Shown: positions 11,055-22,130, numbered from the stretch's first letter. The stretch is 64,000 nucleotides of DNA from Antilocapra americana (GCA_007570785.1 ML660201.1:32177840-32241839), one strand, 5' to 3'. The notes: generated by a model not told the origin, from the sequence alone. Program-made: numbers and translations.

Positions 11055-11270
11055 GTCTTCAGAGTCATATTGCCTTTTGATTGTGAGTTCTACCCTTTGA
11101 CAATGATTATTGTGTCCCTTCACCTCTTTCAGCTTTGCTTTCTTCCTCTGTAAAATGGGAAAATTGATACTTAGCTCAAAAGTTTTTGTAAAGCTGATAT
11201 AGGCGTTATTGACAATGTTTAGTGTGGGGTCTGACACATTGTCACAGTGGTGATTATTCTTATCCATTCT
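11055..11270 (+). mobile_element. MIR SINE (sense)
   Basis: 'cttcctctgtaaaatgggaa' sits in the right order after 'gtgtcccttcacctctttca' and before 'agtgtggggtctgacaca'. Diverged full-body MIR. The flanks at 10666-11050 and 11275-11875 hold nothing I can name. Confidence 0.6.
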
Positions 11271-11879
11271 CATCTATAGAAACATCTAAGGTTTTGCTTC
11301 AAGAAAGGAGTAGTTGGCAAGATGGTTTAGATAACCATTAGTCTTGCAAGGCCCCTTGTCTAGGCCAGGTGAGAGGCCCAGAGTAGGGAGGCCCTGGCAC
11401 GTCTCACTTCTGCTTCCTAACACGGGGCCAACTTTTCAGAATAGCATATGGACCAAAAGAACTCACGGGGATTTTTCTCAGCAGGTAGACTCGTAAACAA
11501 ATGACAGGGCAGAGAGAAGTGAGTTGTGGAGTCTTGATAGATCAGCAGTTACAAGGAATCACCCCTGGGACCACCATCTGTTCCCAGTCCTCCCCTGGCT
11601 GAGGTTAGCCTTACATGGTAGCTGTTTTCTGTGCCGCCCATTCACATCCTTTGAGATGAGGTAGGTTCTGGGTTAGTGATGCAGAAAGGAGTTCTGGACC
11701 TTAGCTCTTGTGGAAATATTCCAGGACTGCTTCATGTATTCACAGTGCAGTGTCAGACACTGCACTAGAGGTTGTGTAGCCAAAGCTAATGGAGGCATAG
11801 GCCCTGCTCTCGGGGGCTTCTAACCCTGACATAATGGTTCTTTGGGGAGACCATGGAACCTCTGGTTGGATAATGATAA

Positions 11880-12065
11880 GCACTAGGTATTTATTTTGGG
11901 CCAGGTAAGGGCTTACCCACACAAAGGGCTTCTGAGTCTGAAGTCATTTATATGTCACAGCAGCCTTAAGGGAGATACTGTTGTTATCTCCAATTTACAG
12001 ATGAGGAAACTGTGCTGGAGAGGGGTTTGGTAACTCAACCCAGGGCATAGCCATTGGTAAACGGA
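11880..12065 (-). mobile_element. MIR SINE (antisense)
   Basis: Antisense order: 'aggtatttattttgggccag', 'tatgtcacagcagccttaag', 'tctccaatttacagatgagg', 'aaactgtgctggagagg', 'tggtaactcaacccagggca'. Well preserved for a MIR. Confidence 0.8.
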
Positions 12066-12539
12066 CACTTAAAATATCAAATTTCCCAGATACCTGGGTT
12101 TTCAGCTTCTCCTTAAAAAGACCTGCAGATGGGGGGACATGAATGGGCTTGCATCCTGCTCAGCAACGGCCAGCAGCAGGTGTGTGGCTGCTCATCCTCT
12201 GGGCTGGCTGCAGTCCTCACTGCTCCGCAACCTCTCACCCTCTTTTCTGTGCTGACTACCTGACCTCCTCCCACACTTGGTGAGCAACCCTGAGTTATGC
12301 GGTTTATCTAGTTTATTTGATGAATATAGCAGCGCCCCAGTTGTGGAAAATGGTCAACCTTAGAAAGAAGTGGAGTTTAGATGCATAGGGAAGGAGAGGG
12401 GAAGGGGGACAGAGGAAAGGTGTAGGAGGCAGTGCCCACAGTGGAAATGCTGTCTCGCCTCTATATGCCTGTAATTGAGACACTGCCCCTCTTTAGTTCT
12501 AGATTACATTTTACATAGGTTATTCTGTCATAACCTGGT
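12066..12539. other. unassigned non-coding sequence
   Basis: The 12120-12300 part is GC-richer, with 'ccagcagcaggtgtgtgg'. I see no exon or repeat. Confidence 0.35.
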
Positions 12540-13010
12540 CTTGATGCTGAAACTTGGCTTCTGTGTACTGTTACTGGATTGATTTTCAGGGACAGAGTGT
12601 TGGGTGAAGTAGAAAAGAATAGCTTTAGTGCTTTGCCAGTCAGACGGGGACACAGTAGGCTAACACCCTCAAAACTGTGTGTCCCAACACAAGAGGACTG
12701 GGTGAGGAGTTTTATAGCGGTTCAAGGGATGGGGAGTTGCTGATTGGGATTAGTTTGTGCAGGGCCTGCACTCCTTTACTCTGGCCTCAGGTGGTCTCCT
12801 GATCAGCCTCTGTAGTTTTTCACGTTATCAGACTGTCGCCTTCTCTCTGGAATGAAGAATGCTTCATCAGGTAGTTAATGTCTTCCATTTGCTGGGGTTC
12901 TAGTTCTGTAGAAGAGTTCAAAGATACTGTTATGGGTATCCCTTGAAGAGAATCCAGGATCCTGGCTCAAGGCTGCACTGTTGTTTCTTGATTGCTCCTC
13001 CCTTGTTTCT
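12540..13010 (-). mobile_element. LTR-like ruminant repeat, copy A (antisense)
   Basis: The blocks 'tgctgaaacttggcttctgt', 'gggacagagtgttgggtgaa', 'ctttagtgctttgccagtca', 'ctaacaccctcaaaactgtg' and 'gagttttatagcggttcaa' recur in the same order at 20078-20420. Read on the minus strand, the AGCACTAAAGC segment occupies the place where an LTR poly(A) signal would lie. I infer an endogenous-retrovirus LTR, perhaps a bovine ERVK-type LTR. The right end is uncertain. Confidence 0.5.
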
Positions 13011-13254
13011 CATCCCGTCCCTTCCCTGATTAGAAACTGAGCTGTTGAATTTTGAAACTCAGGGAAGGTCTTGGAGGTGAAGCCTATTCCCTGCAAATAA
13101 GAAATGGGAGACAAAAAGGTTTCCGTGCCCAGGAAACCCTCAAGGTCCTGCTCAGTTTCATTCTTTCTCAACTGGCTTTTCTGATCCTTAGTTTAGGTAG
13201 TCTTCCTTTTTGTTTTAGAGTTTTCTTTGTTCCCGCCTTAGAAAAAACCTGAAT

Positions 13255-13660
13255 ATCTCATTTTTAATGAAAAAAAGTAGAAAATACAAGAGAAAAACAT
13301 AAAGAGATTCAATATCAACAATCCCTCCCAAGTATTTTTATGCTATCCATATGTAGTATACCTTCATTTTATATATAACTCATATAGTTTTATATCCTAT
13401 GTATTTTAATAGAATAACATAAATGTTTAGTTTATATATATGTTATATGTTTATGTTAACAAAATTTGAATCAATATATGTAATATTTTGAAAATAATTA
13501 TAGTATTTTGAAGTTTATTTTTCATGTAATAATACATCATGAACATCATTCCCTGTCAGCAGATGCACCTGTGGTTTTTAAAGTATGCAAAGTGATCCTT
13601 GTTTTGATGTACCAAAGTTACTGCTTTGGATATTTCCATATTTTCATTTGGCACACATCT
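13255..13660 (-). mobile_element. probable ancient L1 3'-end remnant (antisense)
   Basis: AT-rich sequence with 'catgaacatcattccctgtc' and similar phrases seen in antisense L1M 3' ends. Very diverged; family uncertain. Confidence 0.35.
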
Positions 13661-13661
13661 T

Positions 13662-13796
13662 AGATTTTTTTTTTTTTTTTTTTTTGGCTGCACCAAACAG
13701 CATTCAGGGGTCTTAGTTCCCCGACCAGGGATTGAACTTTGGCCCCTGCCTTGGAAGTATGAAATCTTAACCAGTGGAGTGACAGGGAAGTTTCCC
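13662..13796 (-). mobile_element. CHR-type tRNA-derived SINE (antisense)
   Basis: A run of about 20 T is followed by 'ttggctgcaccaaacagcat', 'ggtcttagttccccgaccag', 'ggattgaactttggcccctg', 'cttaaccagtggagtgacag', 'ggaagtttccct'. Full-length antisense copy. Confidence 0.9.
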
Positions 13797-13910
13797 TAGA
13801 TTGTTTGGCAAATTTCCAGAAACAAATTGTGCCATTAAAGGGTGCAGAATATCAGTCTATGCTATCTAGTTTCCCCTACTTCTGATTTTTTAAATAGAAC
13901 ATTATCATAT

Positions 13911-14030
13911 GTATACCTTCTACATACATAGTATATGTATGTGAGTATGCATGCATGTACTGTATGTATAGGCATGGATGAGCATGTATATATATGTGTG
14001 TGTGCATATGTACATATGTATGTGTGTAGC
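13911..14030. repeat. ATGT/ATAC-type degenerate simple repeat
   Basis: Degenerate tetranucleotide and dinucleotide units such as 'tatgtatgtgagtatgcatg' and 'catatgtacatatgtatgtg' run for about 120 bp. Confidence 0.85.
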
Positions 14031-14399
14031 CATACTGTAGATGTCCTTATCTAAAGTGTTAAAGAGCAGAGCTGCTTTTGTGTATCAATATGATAATGGT
14101 AGATATTTAAGTATATTCCTTTATCCCTGCCAGTCTTCCCTACAAAAATCTTCATGTCCCTTATTCTGCAGCCTCAGTGAAATCTCCATTTTAGAACTGA
14201 GTCTTGAGACTGAAGAGCAAAAATGTGACTAGGCAGAACTTTCATATTAGTTCAGTATTTCCGGTGAATCACCTCAAAAAACTACCTGGTTCTCTACCAC
14301 AGCCTGGAGGCAGTGCTTTCCCTCCTTCTATAACTCATCTCTTGTCCATAGTGACCCTGCTCAAACCAGGTAACTGAAAATGCAAAGTGCCGTTTTTTC

Positions 14400-14765
14400 C
14401 AGTTTGATGTGCAGCTGGCAACACAGTAGCAGACCCTGCGGTCTCACCACTCAGCATGTGCCCTGGACCCTGTTTTGGTGCTGTGGCTGATGGATGGCCT
14501 GGACCATCCACACTTGCTCATCACAGCTGCTGTTTTCTCAGTTGGCAAGCAAAGCAGGGAAGCAAGCCACCTCTTCCACCTGCTCACAGAAGTGGTCCAT
14601 TCCATCCATTGCTCAGGAGAAAACTTGTTTGGACTGGACCAGGAAAAGGAAAGAGAAAGAGCCTGGATTCTTCTGACCAGTATCATGAACATCCTACAGA
14701 TGTTTTCATTTTAAGTAGAAAAACCCATTATTGACATTTTGGTGAAAGATCTTCCATAGGTTCCT
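14400..14765. other. unassigned segment open in several frames
   Basis: Frames of 60-92 codons are open on both strands at 14444-14734, next to GC-richer sequence. I looked for an exon but found no convincing acceptor and donor pair and no recognisable domain. It could be an old processed-gene fragment or chance. Confidence 0.25.
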
Positions 14766-14766
14766 T

Positions 14767-14768
<2 letters not shown>

Positions 14769-14815
<47 letters not shown>
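14769..14815. repeat. (TG)23 microsatellite
   Basis: An uninterrupted TG run of about 47 bp, the longest perfect dinucleotide repeat in the window and a likely length polymorphism. Confidence 0.98.
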
Positions 14816-14816
<1 letters not shown>

Positions 14817-14999
14817 GTCAGGCGGATGTAAAATTTTTCTTTTGCAAAATAGGACTATGTTGAATATGCTCTTCTGTAACCTAACTTTTAAAATTTAGAA
14901 GTATATTATTTTTTCATGTCAGTATTCTGTTGAATATTCATTTATTCATGTATTTATTCCTGCGCTAACTTTTAAAAATTACACAAAAGAAGATGCTTT

Positions 15000-15115
15000 C
15001 CACCATCATTCAATATCATTGGGAGAGACAGATAATAGTCAAATAATTATAGCAATGAATGTGAAGGAACTCTGAAGGAAAGGTACTTGGTAGGCATTTA
15101 GCAGAGGGACTCAGT
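15000..15115 (-). mobile_element. L2-like remnant (antisense)
   Basis: 'gggagagacagataatagtc', 'aaataattatagcaatgaat' and 'gtgaaggaactctgaagg' follow the reverse order of the L2 region upstream of its 3' end. Weak. Confidence 0.4.
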
Positions 15116-15739
15116 CCCCAAGGAACTGTCACTGCAGTTGCCATCTGAGGTCTGCATCTATTTTTTATAGCTGTATAATAATTCCATTTATGGATATGTC
15201 ATAGATTACATAACATTGTTAGGCGCTTTTTTTTTTCCCCTCAGCTTTACTGATGTATGTGGTGACATTTAGATTATTGCTGATTTTTCATTCATTTTGT
15301 TCATTTTTTTATGGATGGATTGGAGCTTTGAGCTCTTGGTCTGGCAGTGGAATGAATTTGCCTGTATTTACCAACATCCTTATCTGGCTTCTGATATCAG
15401 TGGTTCAAGTTTCCAAAGCTCAGATTGGACTGTAGACAAAGGTAATAGACCTGGCAAGGAACTGCACAATGAAGTGGTCTCATTTGGTAACTGGAATATG
15501 CCCCTTTTCCTTTGTGCCTCTATGAATTTACTTGTGTAACATTTACCAGGGCCTTACTCCTGCCAACTAGTGTGTTAATGGTTGAGAACATGATGTCAGG
15601 GACCTCTTAGCCTCTTCTTTCAAGTGCACCCTGTATATTTGATGATACAGAGGTCGTTCACTCTGTAGTATCATAAAGCAGCTTCATGTAGTAAAGGATT
15701 GAACCTAGTCTGTTCCATCTGTTCTGGAAGCCCGAGGGC

Positions 15740-16030
15740 GTGGTCACCAGCTCCACATGGGTGGCTCAGAGGAGGTTGTATATGAACTAACCCTTGAAGA
15801 CTGATTGGAATTTTGTCAAGTATTGAGGGATTTGGGCCTTCTGATAGAAGGAATCCTAAGAGAAACAATATCAAGGATTACAAAGGCCTTCTGGTATCTG
15901 GTACTTATGGAAAGTACTAGGTGCATCACTGGCATTTTGGTGGGAAATGGGCTTATAGAGTAATTGGGGCTGGATTGGCAGAGACCTTGAATGCTGTGCT
16001 AGGAAGGTTACATCTCATTCTGTAGGTAGT
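15740..16030 (-). mobile_element. L2-like remnant (antisense)
   Basis: Segments such as 'aacccttgaagactgattgg', 'caaaggccttctggtatctg' and 'gagaccttgaatgctgtgct' match the order of an antisense L2 body further from its 3' end than the 15000 fragment. The sequence between the two (15116-15739) has no element I can name. Confidence 0.4.
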
Positions 16031-16572
16031 GAGGAGAGAATCATTTCATCATGATTACGTTGGGGAATATTAGCTGATTTACCAGATTAACTCGAGACCC
16101 TCTGTGATTTCACACCATAGAGATTAATTTATCCTTCATATAATGTCCAAAAGTGTTGTTTGTAATTGACATGCAGCTCTCTCTCAAGTGGTGGTTCAAG
16201 ACCACAGTCTTTTCCATTTTGAGGGCTCTGCATCTTAAGTTAGTGGTTTCCATGTCACTATGCATATCTGCAACAAGCTAGTGGAAGAAGAAAAAGCACA
16301 GAGCAGCCTGAAGTTCTTCTGTGTCAAGTTTATAAATGGTCTCATGTCACATTTGTGCACATTTCATTGGTTATAACCAAGTTTCAAGGCACCCTCAATC
16401 TGCACATGGGCTGGGGAGTGGAGTCTAGATGTCTTGCATGGAATGGATAGGAACAGAATTGCAAACGTTGCTGCATCACTGTTTCAGTTGTAGTGGTGGA
16501 TTGAGGGTGACCTAGAGGAGAAGGAGCCCAAAGACAGGGAGGGGAAAAAGGCTCAGCATGAAGGCATGAATA
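16031..16572. other. unassigned non-coding sequence
   Basis: Nothing recognised on either strand. Confidence 0.4.
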
Positions 16573-16574
16573 AT

Positions 16575-16900
16575 TACGGCTAACATTTATTTGATACTCA
16601 CTCTAAGACAGGAGCTAAGTTACTTCATAGGCAACAACCCTGTGAGGTGGTTTGGAGAGGGAGATGGAAAGCCACTCCAGTATTCTTCCCTGGAGAATCC
16701 CATGGACAGAAGAGCCTAGTGGGCTACAGTCCATGGGGTCAGAGAAAATCAGACACGACTGAGTGACTAACATAACATATGATGTTACTGTTGTTGCCCC
16801 CATTTTACAGAAGAAAAATCTGAGCCTGGGGATGACTTGTTGAGAACTAGAAGACCCAGGGTTCAGAATGAGGCAGATCTTAGTCTAGCATCTGAGTTTT
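16575..16900 (-). mobile_element. MIR SINE (antisense), split by a Bov-tA insertion
   Basis: Left part: 'ctaacatttatttgatactc', 'ggcaacaaccctgtgaggtg'. Right part: 'ttgttgcccccattttacag', 'aagaaaaatctgagcctggg'. The two parts are contiguous in MIR order once 16653-16780 is removed, so the MIR is the older host. Confidence 0.8.
16653..16780 (+). mobile_element. Bov-tA SINE, 3' part, inside a MIR
   Basis: 'gccactccagtattcttccc', 'tggagaatcccatggacaga', 'gggctacagtccatgggg', 'cagacacgactgagtgacta'. The tRNA-like head is missing. No clean target-site duplication is visible. Confidence 0.9.
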
Positions 16901-17318
16901 TAGTCTAGACTGTCTCTTGCTGGGCTGGACTGCCTTCCTAGAATGCAGGAGGAAGGGGAAGGTGAGCATTTGGACTAGGTCTGCACAGAGGTGGTCAGTG
17001 CCTCATGAGATGTGAGGAAAAGAAAGGAATACAAGCTGAACAAGATGTCAAGCTTGGGGGCCCAAGGCTGCCCATTAGAGAGACAGGGCATGCTCTGTGT
17101 GACTGTGTGAGAACCCTTACCGGTTGTTCCAGATCTCCCATCTCGCAGTGCCTGACCCCGATGTAGCACATGGACTGTACACGCCTTTTCACATCTTGAC
17201 AAGTTGCCTTGTAAATAGTTTTATTGGTTTCTCTGTGTTAAGGGAAAGTCTGATGCACTTTTTAGATGGTACAGTGGAGGCACAGTCCCTGTGACTCAGC
17301 CCTTGAGTCATTCTGATC
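16901..17318. other. unassigned non-coding sequence
   Basis: Minus-strand frames of 65-75 codons lie at 16975-17202, without a recognised domain. No repeat recognised. Confidence 0.35.
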
Positions 17319-17319
17319 T

Positions 17320-17540
17320 TCATTGTTTCAGGCTGCTGCTCCCCTCTGCCACCTTCCAGTCATCTTCAAGACCAAGGTCAGATGGCCTCTCCTTGGGAAG
17401 CTTTTTCTAACTGCCATGGTCAAGAGGCAGTTTTCTCTCTTTTCTGTTCATACTTTAAAGTTAACTCTCTCTATGTTTATTTTTTGTAATAATCTATTCT
17501 GGACTGTTTCCTCTGTGAGGATATTAATTAACACCCCCAA
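17320..17540 (+). mobile_element. L2 LINE fragment (sense)
   Basis: 'cctctccttgggaagctttt', 'tctaactgccatggtcaaga', then 'ctggactgtttcctctgtga' follow the order of L2 upstream of its 3' end. Confidence 0.5.
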
Positions 17541-17544
17541 TTTC

Positions 17545-18834
17545 TGGGGTATATATACAAGTGGGGTTGTGGGGGGCATACTTTCTATGGACATGAGTTT
17601 TGTTCTTTTCCTATTATGAATATATAAAATGGAGGTTGCAACAGAAAATGTTTAGGGGCCAGAGAGGTGACATAAGAGTGACCCTTGCCTGTCTGGGGCA
17701 GTCAAAATTGGTGAGGTGGTAGCTCAGTGAGAGAGTGCACTCTTGGTCTGAAAAACTGCTAACTCAACTTAAGAAAAGAGCAAAACATTGTTTTGGCAAA
17801 CAAAATAGTTACATGAGATATGTTCAGCCCTTTGGTTTCTTATTTGTGATATCTGGTAAAGAATATAGCTCTTTGGAGAAATAATAAAAAACAGGGATTA
17901 ACATCAAGAGCATATAGCCAAGCCCCCCATGCCCTGCATACCCCACAAGCTGACAACTAGTGTGAGGAGACCTTGTTTCCTGTCACTCTTAAATTTGGCC
18001 TCGTGGTCACAGGGCATGCCATCAGCTGACCTGCTGACACCCTTCGAAATACTGCTGAAATCAAGACCTTCACTGAGACACGAGCTATGCCTCTCTTATT
18101 TGAATTCTGCATGTTACTTTGAAAGTAATGAGAAAACATGGGAAGGTAAAGAGTATTGTTTGTTATTTACAAATGGCTCAAAAACGTAATTTGTCATGTC
18201 AAACCCAGTTGAAATCTATGAAGGGCAGTCTCTTCTCAAAGGAGGTGGTGGAAATGGGAGAAGAGGGAAAATTACTTGCGAGTTTACCATACACACATCC
18301 TGCTTTTCTCTCCTGAGGACGCCCATCAGAGGCACCAGCTGCCTTGGTGGAGGGCAGCTTGAATCACAATCCTAGAGGGACGTTCTCTGTAGCATCTGAC
18401 TGAGGATGCCATCACCATGGCAGATCCCCGCAGGTCCTGTTAGAGATGTACCCAGAGATCCCTGTGACCTCCCATGAGGACTTCTCTTTTTGAAACAGGA
18501 GGGAAGGGAGCAGGGCACAGCCTTTGAAAGAATGACATAGCCCAAGGAGGCAACATAAGCTGATTAGAATCAAATGGTCTAAGATGGCAATGAAGTCAAC
18601 TTTGACTGGACCTTAATCCTCAGTATACACTCATTGTAACACACTAGAAAGCTAAATGACACACTCAGAGGTGCCATGACAGTTCGATGACTGACCGTCA
18701 AAGACCAAAAGTGGGAGGTAGCGCAGTACCTGGAAATCTCTGTTCCTTCCCCAGAATAGTTGGAATAATCCTCCCACTGATGGAGAAGGATAAGAGGCTT
18801 ATGGAAGCTTTACTGAGGGGGAAACTGGGTCTTT
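17545..18834. other. unassigned block, possible old LTR-element debris
   Basis: A plus-strand frame of 86 codons (17929-18189) ends with the short tract LLFTNGSKT, which is reminiscent of a retroviral RNase H start, with Asn where the catalytic Asp would be. Further on, 'gctaaatgacacactcagag' to 'ttggaataatcctcccactg' (about 18600-18785) has a look I associate with old ERVL-type LTRs. Both hints are weak; no other pol motif is visible. I leave it unclassified. Confidence 0.3.
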
Positions 18835-19740
18835 CCCAAATTGGGGAAGGAGTACATCAAGGCTATGTATTGTCACCCTGTTTATTTAACTTATATGCAG
18901 AGTACATGATTAGAAATGCCTGACTGGATGAAGTACAAGTTGGAATCAAGATTGTCAGGATAAATATCAATAACCTGAGACATGCAGATGACACCACCTT
19001 TATGGCAGAAAGTGAAGAAGAACTAAAGAGCCTCTTGATTAAAGTGAAAGAAGAGAGTGAAAAAGTTGGCTTAAAACTCAGTATTCAGAAAACTAAGATC
19101 ATGGCATCTGATCCCATTACATCATGGCAAATAGATGGGGAAACACTGACAGACTTTATTTTTCTGGGCACCAAAATCACTGCAGATGGTAACTGCAGCC
19201 ATGAAATTAAAAGATGCTTGTTCCTTGGAAGAAAAGCTATGATCAACCTAGATAGCATATTAAAAAGCAGAGACATTACTTTGCCAATAAAGGTCCGTCT
19301 AGTCAAGGCTATGGTTTTTCCAGTGGTCATGTATGGATGTGAGAGTTGGACTATAAAAGAAGACTGAGCACTGAAGAATTGATGCTTTTAAACTGTGGTA
19401 TTGGAGAAGACTCTTGAGAATCCCTTGGACAACAAGGAGATCCAACCAGTCCATCCTAAAGGAAATCAGTCCTGAATATTCATTGGAAGGACTGATGCTG
19501 AAGCTGAAGCTCCAATACTTTGGCCACCTGATGTGAAGAACTGACTCATTGGAAGAGACTCTGAAGCTGGGAAGGATTGAAGGCAGGAGGAGGAGGGGAT
19601 GATGGGAAGAAATGGTTGGATGGCATCACCGACTTGATGGACGTGAGTTTGAGTAAGCTCTGGGAATGGACAGGGAAGCCTGGCGTGCTGCAGTCCATGG
19701 GGTTGCAAAAGTCGAATATGACTGAGGGACTAAACTGGAC
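18835..19740 (+). mobile_element. BovB LINE (RTE), 5'-truncated copy 1
   Basis: About 0.9 kb of the BovB 3' end: reverse transcriptase from the 'ggagtacatcaaggctatgt' region, then the C-terminal ORF and 3' UTR ending near 'gactgagggactaaactgg'. The catalytic YADD box is changed to HADD ('catgcagatgac', about 18981-18992). Frames 18687-18923 and 19002-19367 are the broken pieces of the ORF. Stops and small indels elsewhere make it dead. It is also truncated upstream, so there is no endonuclease domain. Confidence 0.95.
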
Positions 19741-19785
19741 TGAGGTCCTGAAACCAGGTGTTGTGATGTCAACTGGAAGATTGTG

Positions 19786-19862
19786 GGTTTTGGCTAGGCT
19801 TGAGTCCCAGCCAGCTGGGTTCAAGTCCCAGAGCGGGTTTTGGCTGGGTTCGAGTCCCAATC
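19786..19862 (+). repeat. imperfect internal repeats with box-B-like cores
   Basis: Three copies of a 'tt.agtccca' core ('cttgagtccca', 'gttcaagtccca', 'gttcgagtccca') and two copies of 'gggttttggct' lie within 80 bp just downstream of the BovB end. The core resembles a tRNA T-arm, but no tRNA fold is present. Confidence 0.6.
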
Positions 19863-20077
19863 TGAGGTGAACTGTTTCATTTTGAGTAATGTGGAGGGAG
19901 GGAGGGGTAGCACATGAGCTGCAGAGACCAGCATTCTCACTGCCCAGCTGGGAGGCTTTGCTTCATCCTCGAGCTGGTGTTTGTGTCCATTTTTGAAGAT
20001 GGCTGTGTTAATATGCTTGTTTACAATTCTGGTGTAAAGAAAAAAGAAAATCACATATTTAAAACACATGTCACAAT

Positions 20078-20420
20078 AGTGGTGCTGAAATCTCAGCTTC
20101 TCTGTACATCAGTGCTAAACCAAATCTCGGAGACAGGGTTTAGGGTGAAGCATAAGAGTGTCTGTTTTGCCAGATAAAGGGGGCCACAGCTGGCTAATAT
20201 CCTCAAAAGCATGTGTCCAAACGTGGGGAAAGAAAGCAGTTTTATAGCAGTTCTTCAAAGAGGCCGTGGTCAGCTTGTGGACATTCTTTTGATTGATTGG
20301 TGGTTAGGTAGGCAGCAGTGAACATCATCAACCTTCAGGTCTAACTGGTCTGGGGTCTACTTTCTTTTGGGCAGCATACCATCTTTAATTGATCCCTTCT
20401 CCCCCTCCCCTGCCCACAGT
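20078..20420 (-). mobile_element. LTR-like ruminant repeat, copy B (antisense)
   Basis: Shares ordered blocks with 12540-13010: 'gtgctgaaatctcagcttct', 'ggagacagggtttagggtga', 'gttttgccagataaaggggg', 'gctaatatcctcaaaagcat', 'gcagttttatagcagttctt'. The copies are diverged from each other, so they are separate insertions of one family and not a recent duplication. Confidence 0.5.
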
Positions 20421-21590
20421 AAGAATTTCTTGCTCTTTAAGTTTGAAGATTCTACTTGTATTTGTAGTTGATACATAGAAACTTGGTGTTAGCTCATTCA
20501 GAAGTGAAGATGAGTTAACTTTGAATTAGTAATAAAATCAGTGAAAAAATGTGATTCAATTTATTGCTATTGCAGTTACATGTAATTGGAGATGATGTAT
20601 TTTTCTAAAATAATTCTTGAAAATTGCAGTGTTGTTTTACCTCATGTCATCACACAGGTGGGGTTTTTGCAGAGATGAGAAATGCAGATCCTTGGTGGGT
20701 TTTTTTTTTTGAGTCATTAAACATTTATTTTCAACTTTCTCAGTGTTTTAAAAAGCAAACTTTTAGGGTCATAATGCTACCCATGGCCCCTTTTTCCCAA
20801 AGGAGGGAGAAAGCCAGAATTGTTGCCCATGAAAAGATCAAGGAGCAGAATGGAGTTAAAGGAATTTTAAGTTCCTGCTGGGAAGAAGCAATGGTTTAGT
20901 GATCTCTTATTAGAATTTTGGAAATCCCTCTTCTCATTTTTCAAATTTATTAATAGCATTACCCAGCCAAACAGAGTCACAAATCCACAGGTTAAAAATT
21001 TGCTGAGTGTGGCATGGGCCCACTGATGTATTGTCTCCACAACAACTGGCTTGTGTTGTGAATGTTAGGCATGGAACTTTTTTTTGCTAATCATGCTGTT
21101 TTATAAATATCCCTTCATGTTATGTCAACATGGAATGGAAACTTCTTTCTAAAGTCATCTGGAAGTTTCATTATGTCATAAATTTTTGTTCAGTGCAATG
21201 ATTACATTTAAGATTATACCATTATTAAAATATTATACTTGTTATTATCATTTTTGCAATAAATACAGTTGAAAACACTAGGTTTCTATGAATCTTTACT
21301 TAATAGTGCAAATGTTATATCACTTGGTCAATGCATTCCTTCCCTGTTCCCATCCTGTATCCTTTTAAATGCCTAAGGGATGTTTTCACGGTTTCCCTCC
21401 AGAAAAGAATGAAATACAGGTAAAGCAGGACCCACCTGTGTCTGTCACATATATAGTCAGACAGACTCTAGCACCATCTAACCAGCTTCCTAGGGCATAG
21501 CACTTTTCAGGATTTCAAGAAAGGCAGCATCTCACGTGTGCACGCTTTTTAGCTTTTTAGGGCAGGGAAAATAATATCTTTACTCTGTTG
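20421..21590. other. unassigned AT-rich sequence
   Basis: No recognised element. A 10-T run lies at about 20700-20711. The 91-codon frame at 20624-20899 shows no domain. Confidence 0.4.
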
Positions 21591-21594
21591 ATTT

Positions 21595-22130
21595 TAGTTG
21601 AGACACTCCCCATGCCACCCTCTTAGTAATAAATGAAAGATTCACAGGAGGAAAACAAATAGAGGTTTAATAACATCTTTACCTCTTGTATACAGGGAAT
21701 ATACCTAGGAAAACTGATTAAAATTCCCCCAAATAATCCAAACCATTTCTTAAATACCATCTCCAGTAAAAGACAAAAGAAGATGATAGGGATGAAATAG
21801 GGGGCAGTCAGTTATGGAAGATTCCTAGAAAACCACAGTCAACCTAGTATGGTTAATATGCAGCTTTAAATCTTAATTCTCTGTTGATAAGAATTTCTTA
21901 TTCATGTTCCTTTTCCTGGGACAGACAGGAAGACACCCTTACAAATGGAGATTTCCCTTATCAAGTAAATGTCTCTTATAAAAGGTAGCTTTTACTCACT
22001 TTTCAGAGCGTCATCCTGTTTGCTGTTTCTTAAAAATGATCAGCCTTAAAACAGTATTTTTGTCTGAGAGACATATTTTGAGGTGGCAAATTCTGCTCCC
22101 CTTCAGGTTCTTTCTTTAGAGGAATACTGG
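21595..22130 (-). mobile_element. possible old LTR (antisense)
   Basis: 'gaggtttaataacatcttta' near the left, 'gggacagacaggaagacacc' in the middle, and 'gagacatattttgaggtggc' near the right resemble the layout of an old LTR read backwards. I cannot name the family and find no target-site duplication. Confidence 0.3.

Noticed and set aside
14444..14734. Possible exon with frames open on both strands
   Set aside because: No convincing acceptor and donor pair and no protein family recognised.
19466..19870. Frames of 80-104 codons on both strands
   Set aside because: Readings of the BovB 3' end and its short flank, not genes.
19840..19870. Box-B-like GGTTCGAGTCCC as a tRNA gene
   Set aside because: No box A, no cloverleaf and no acceptor stem can be formed.
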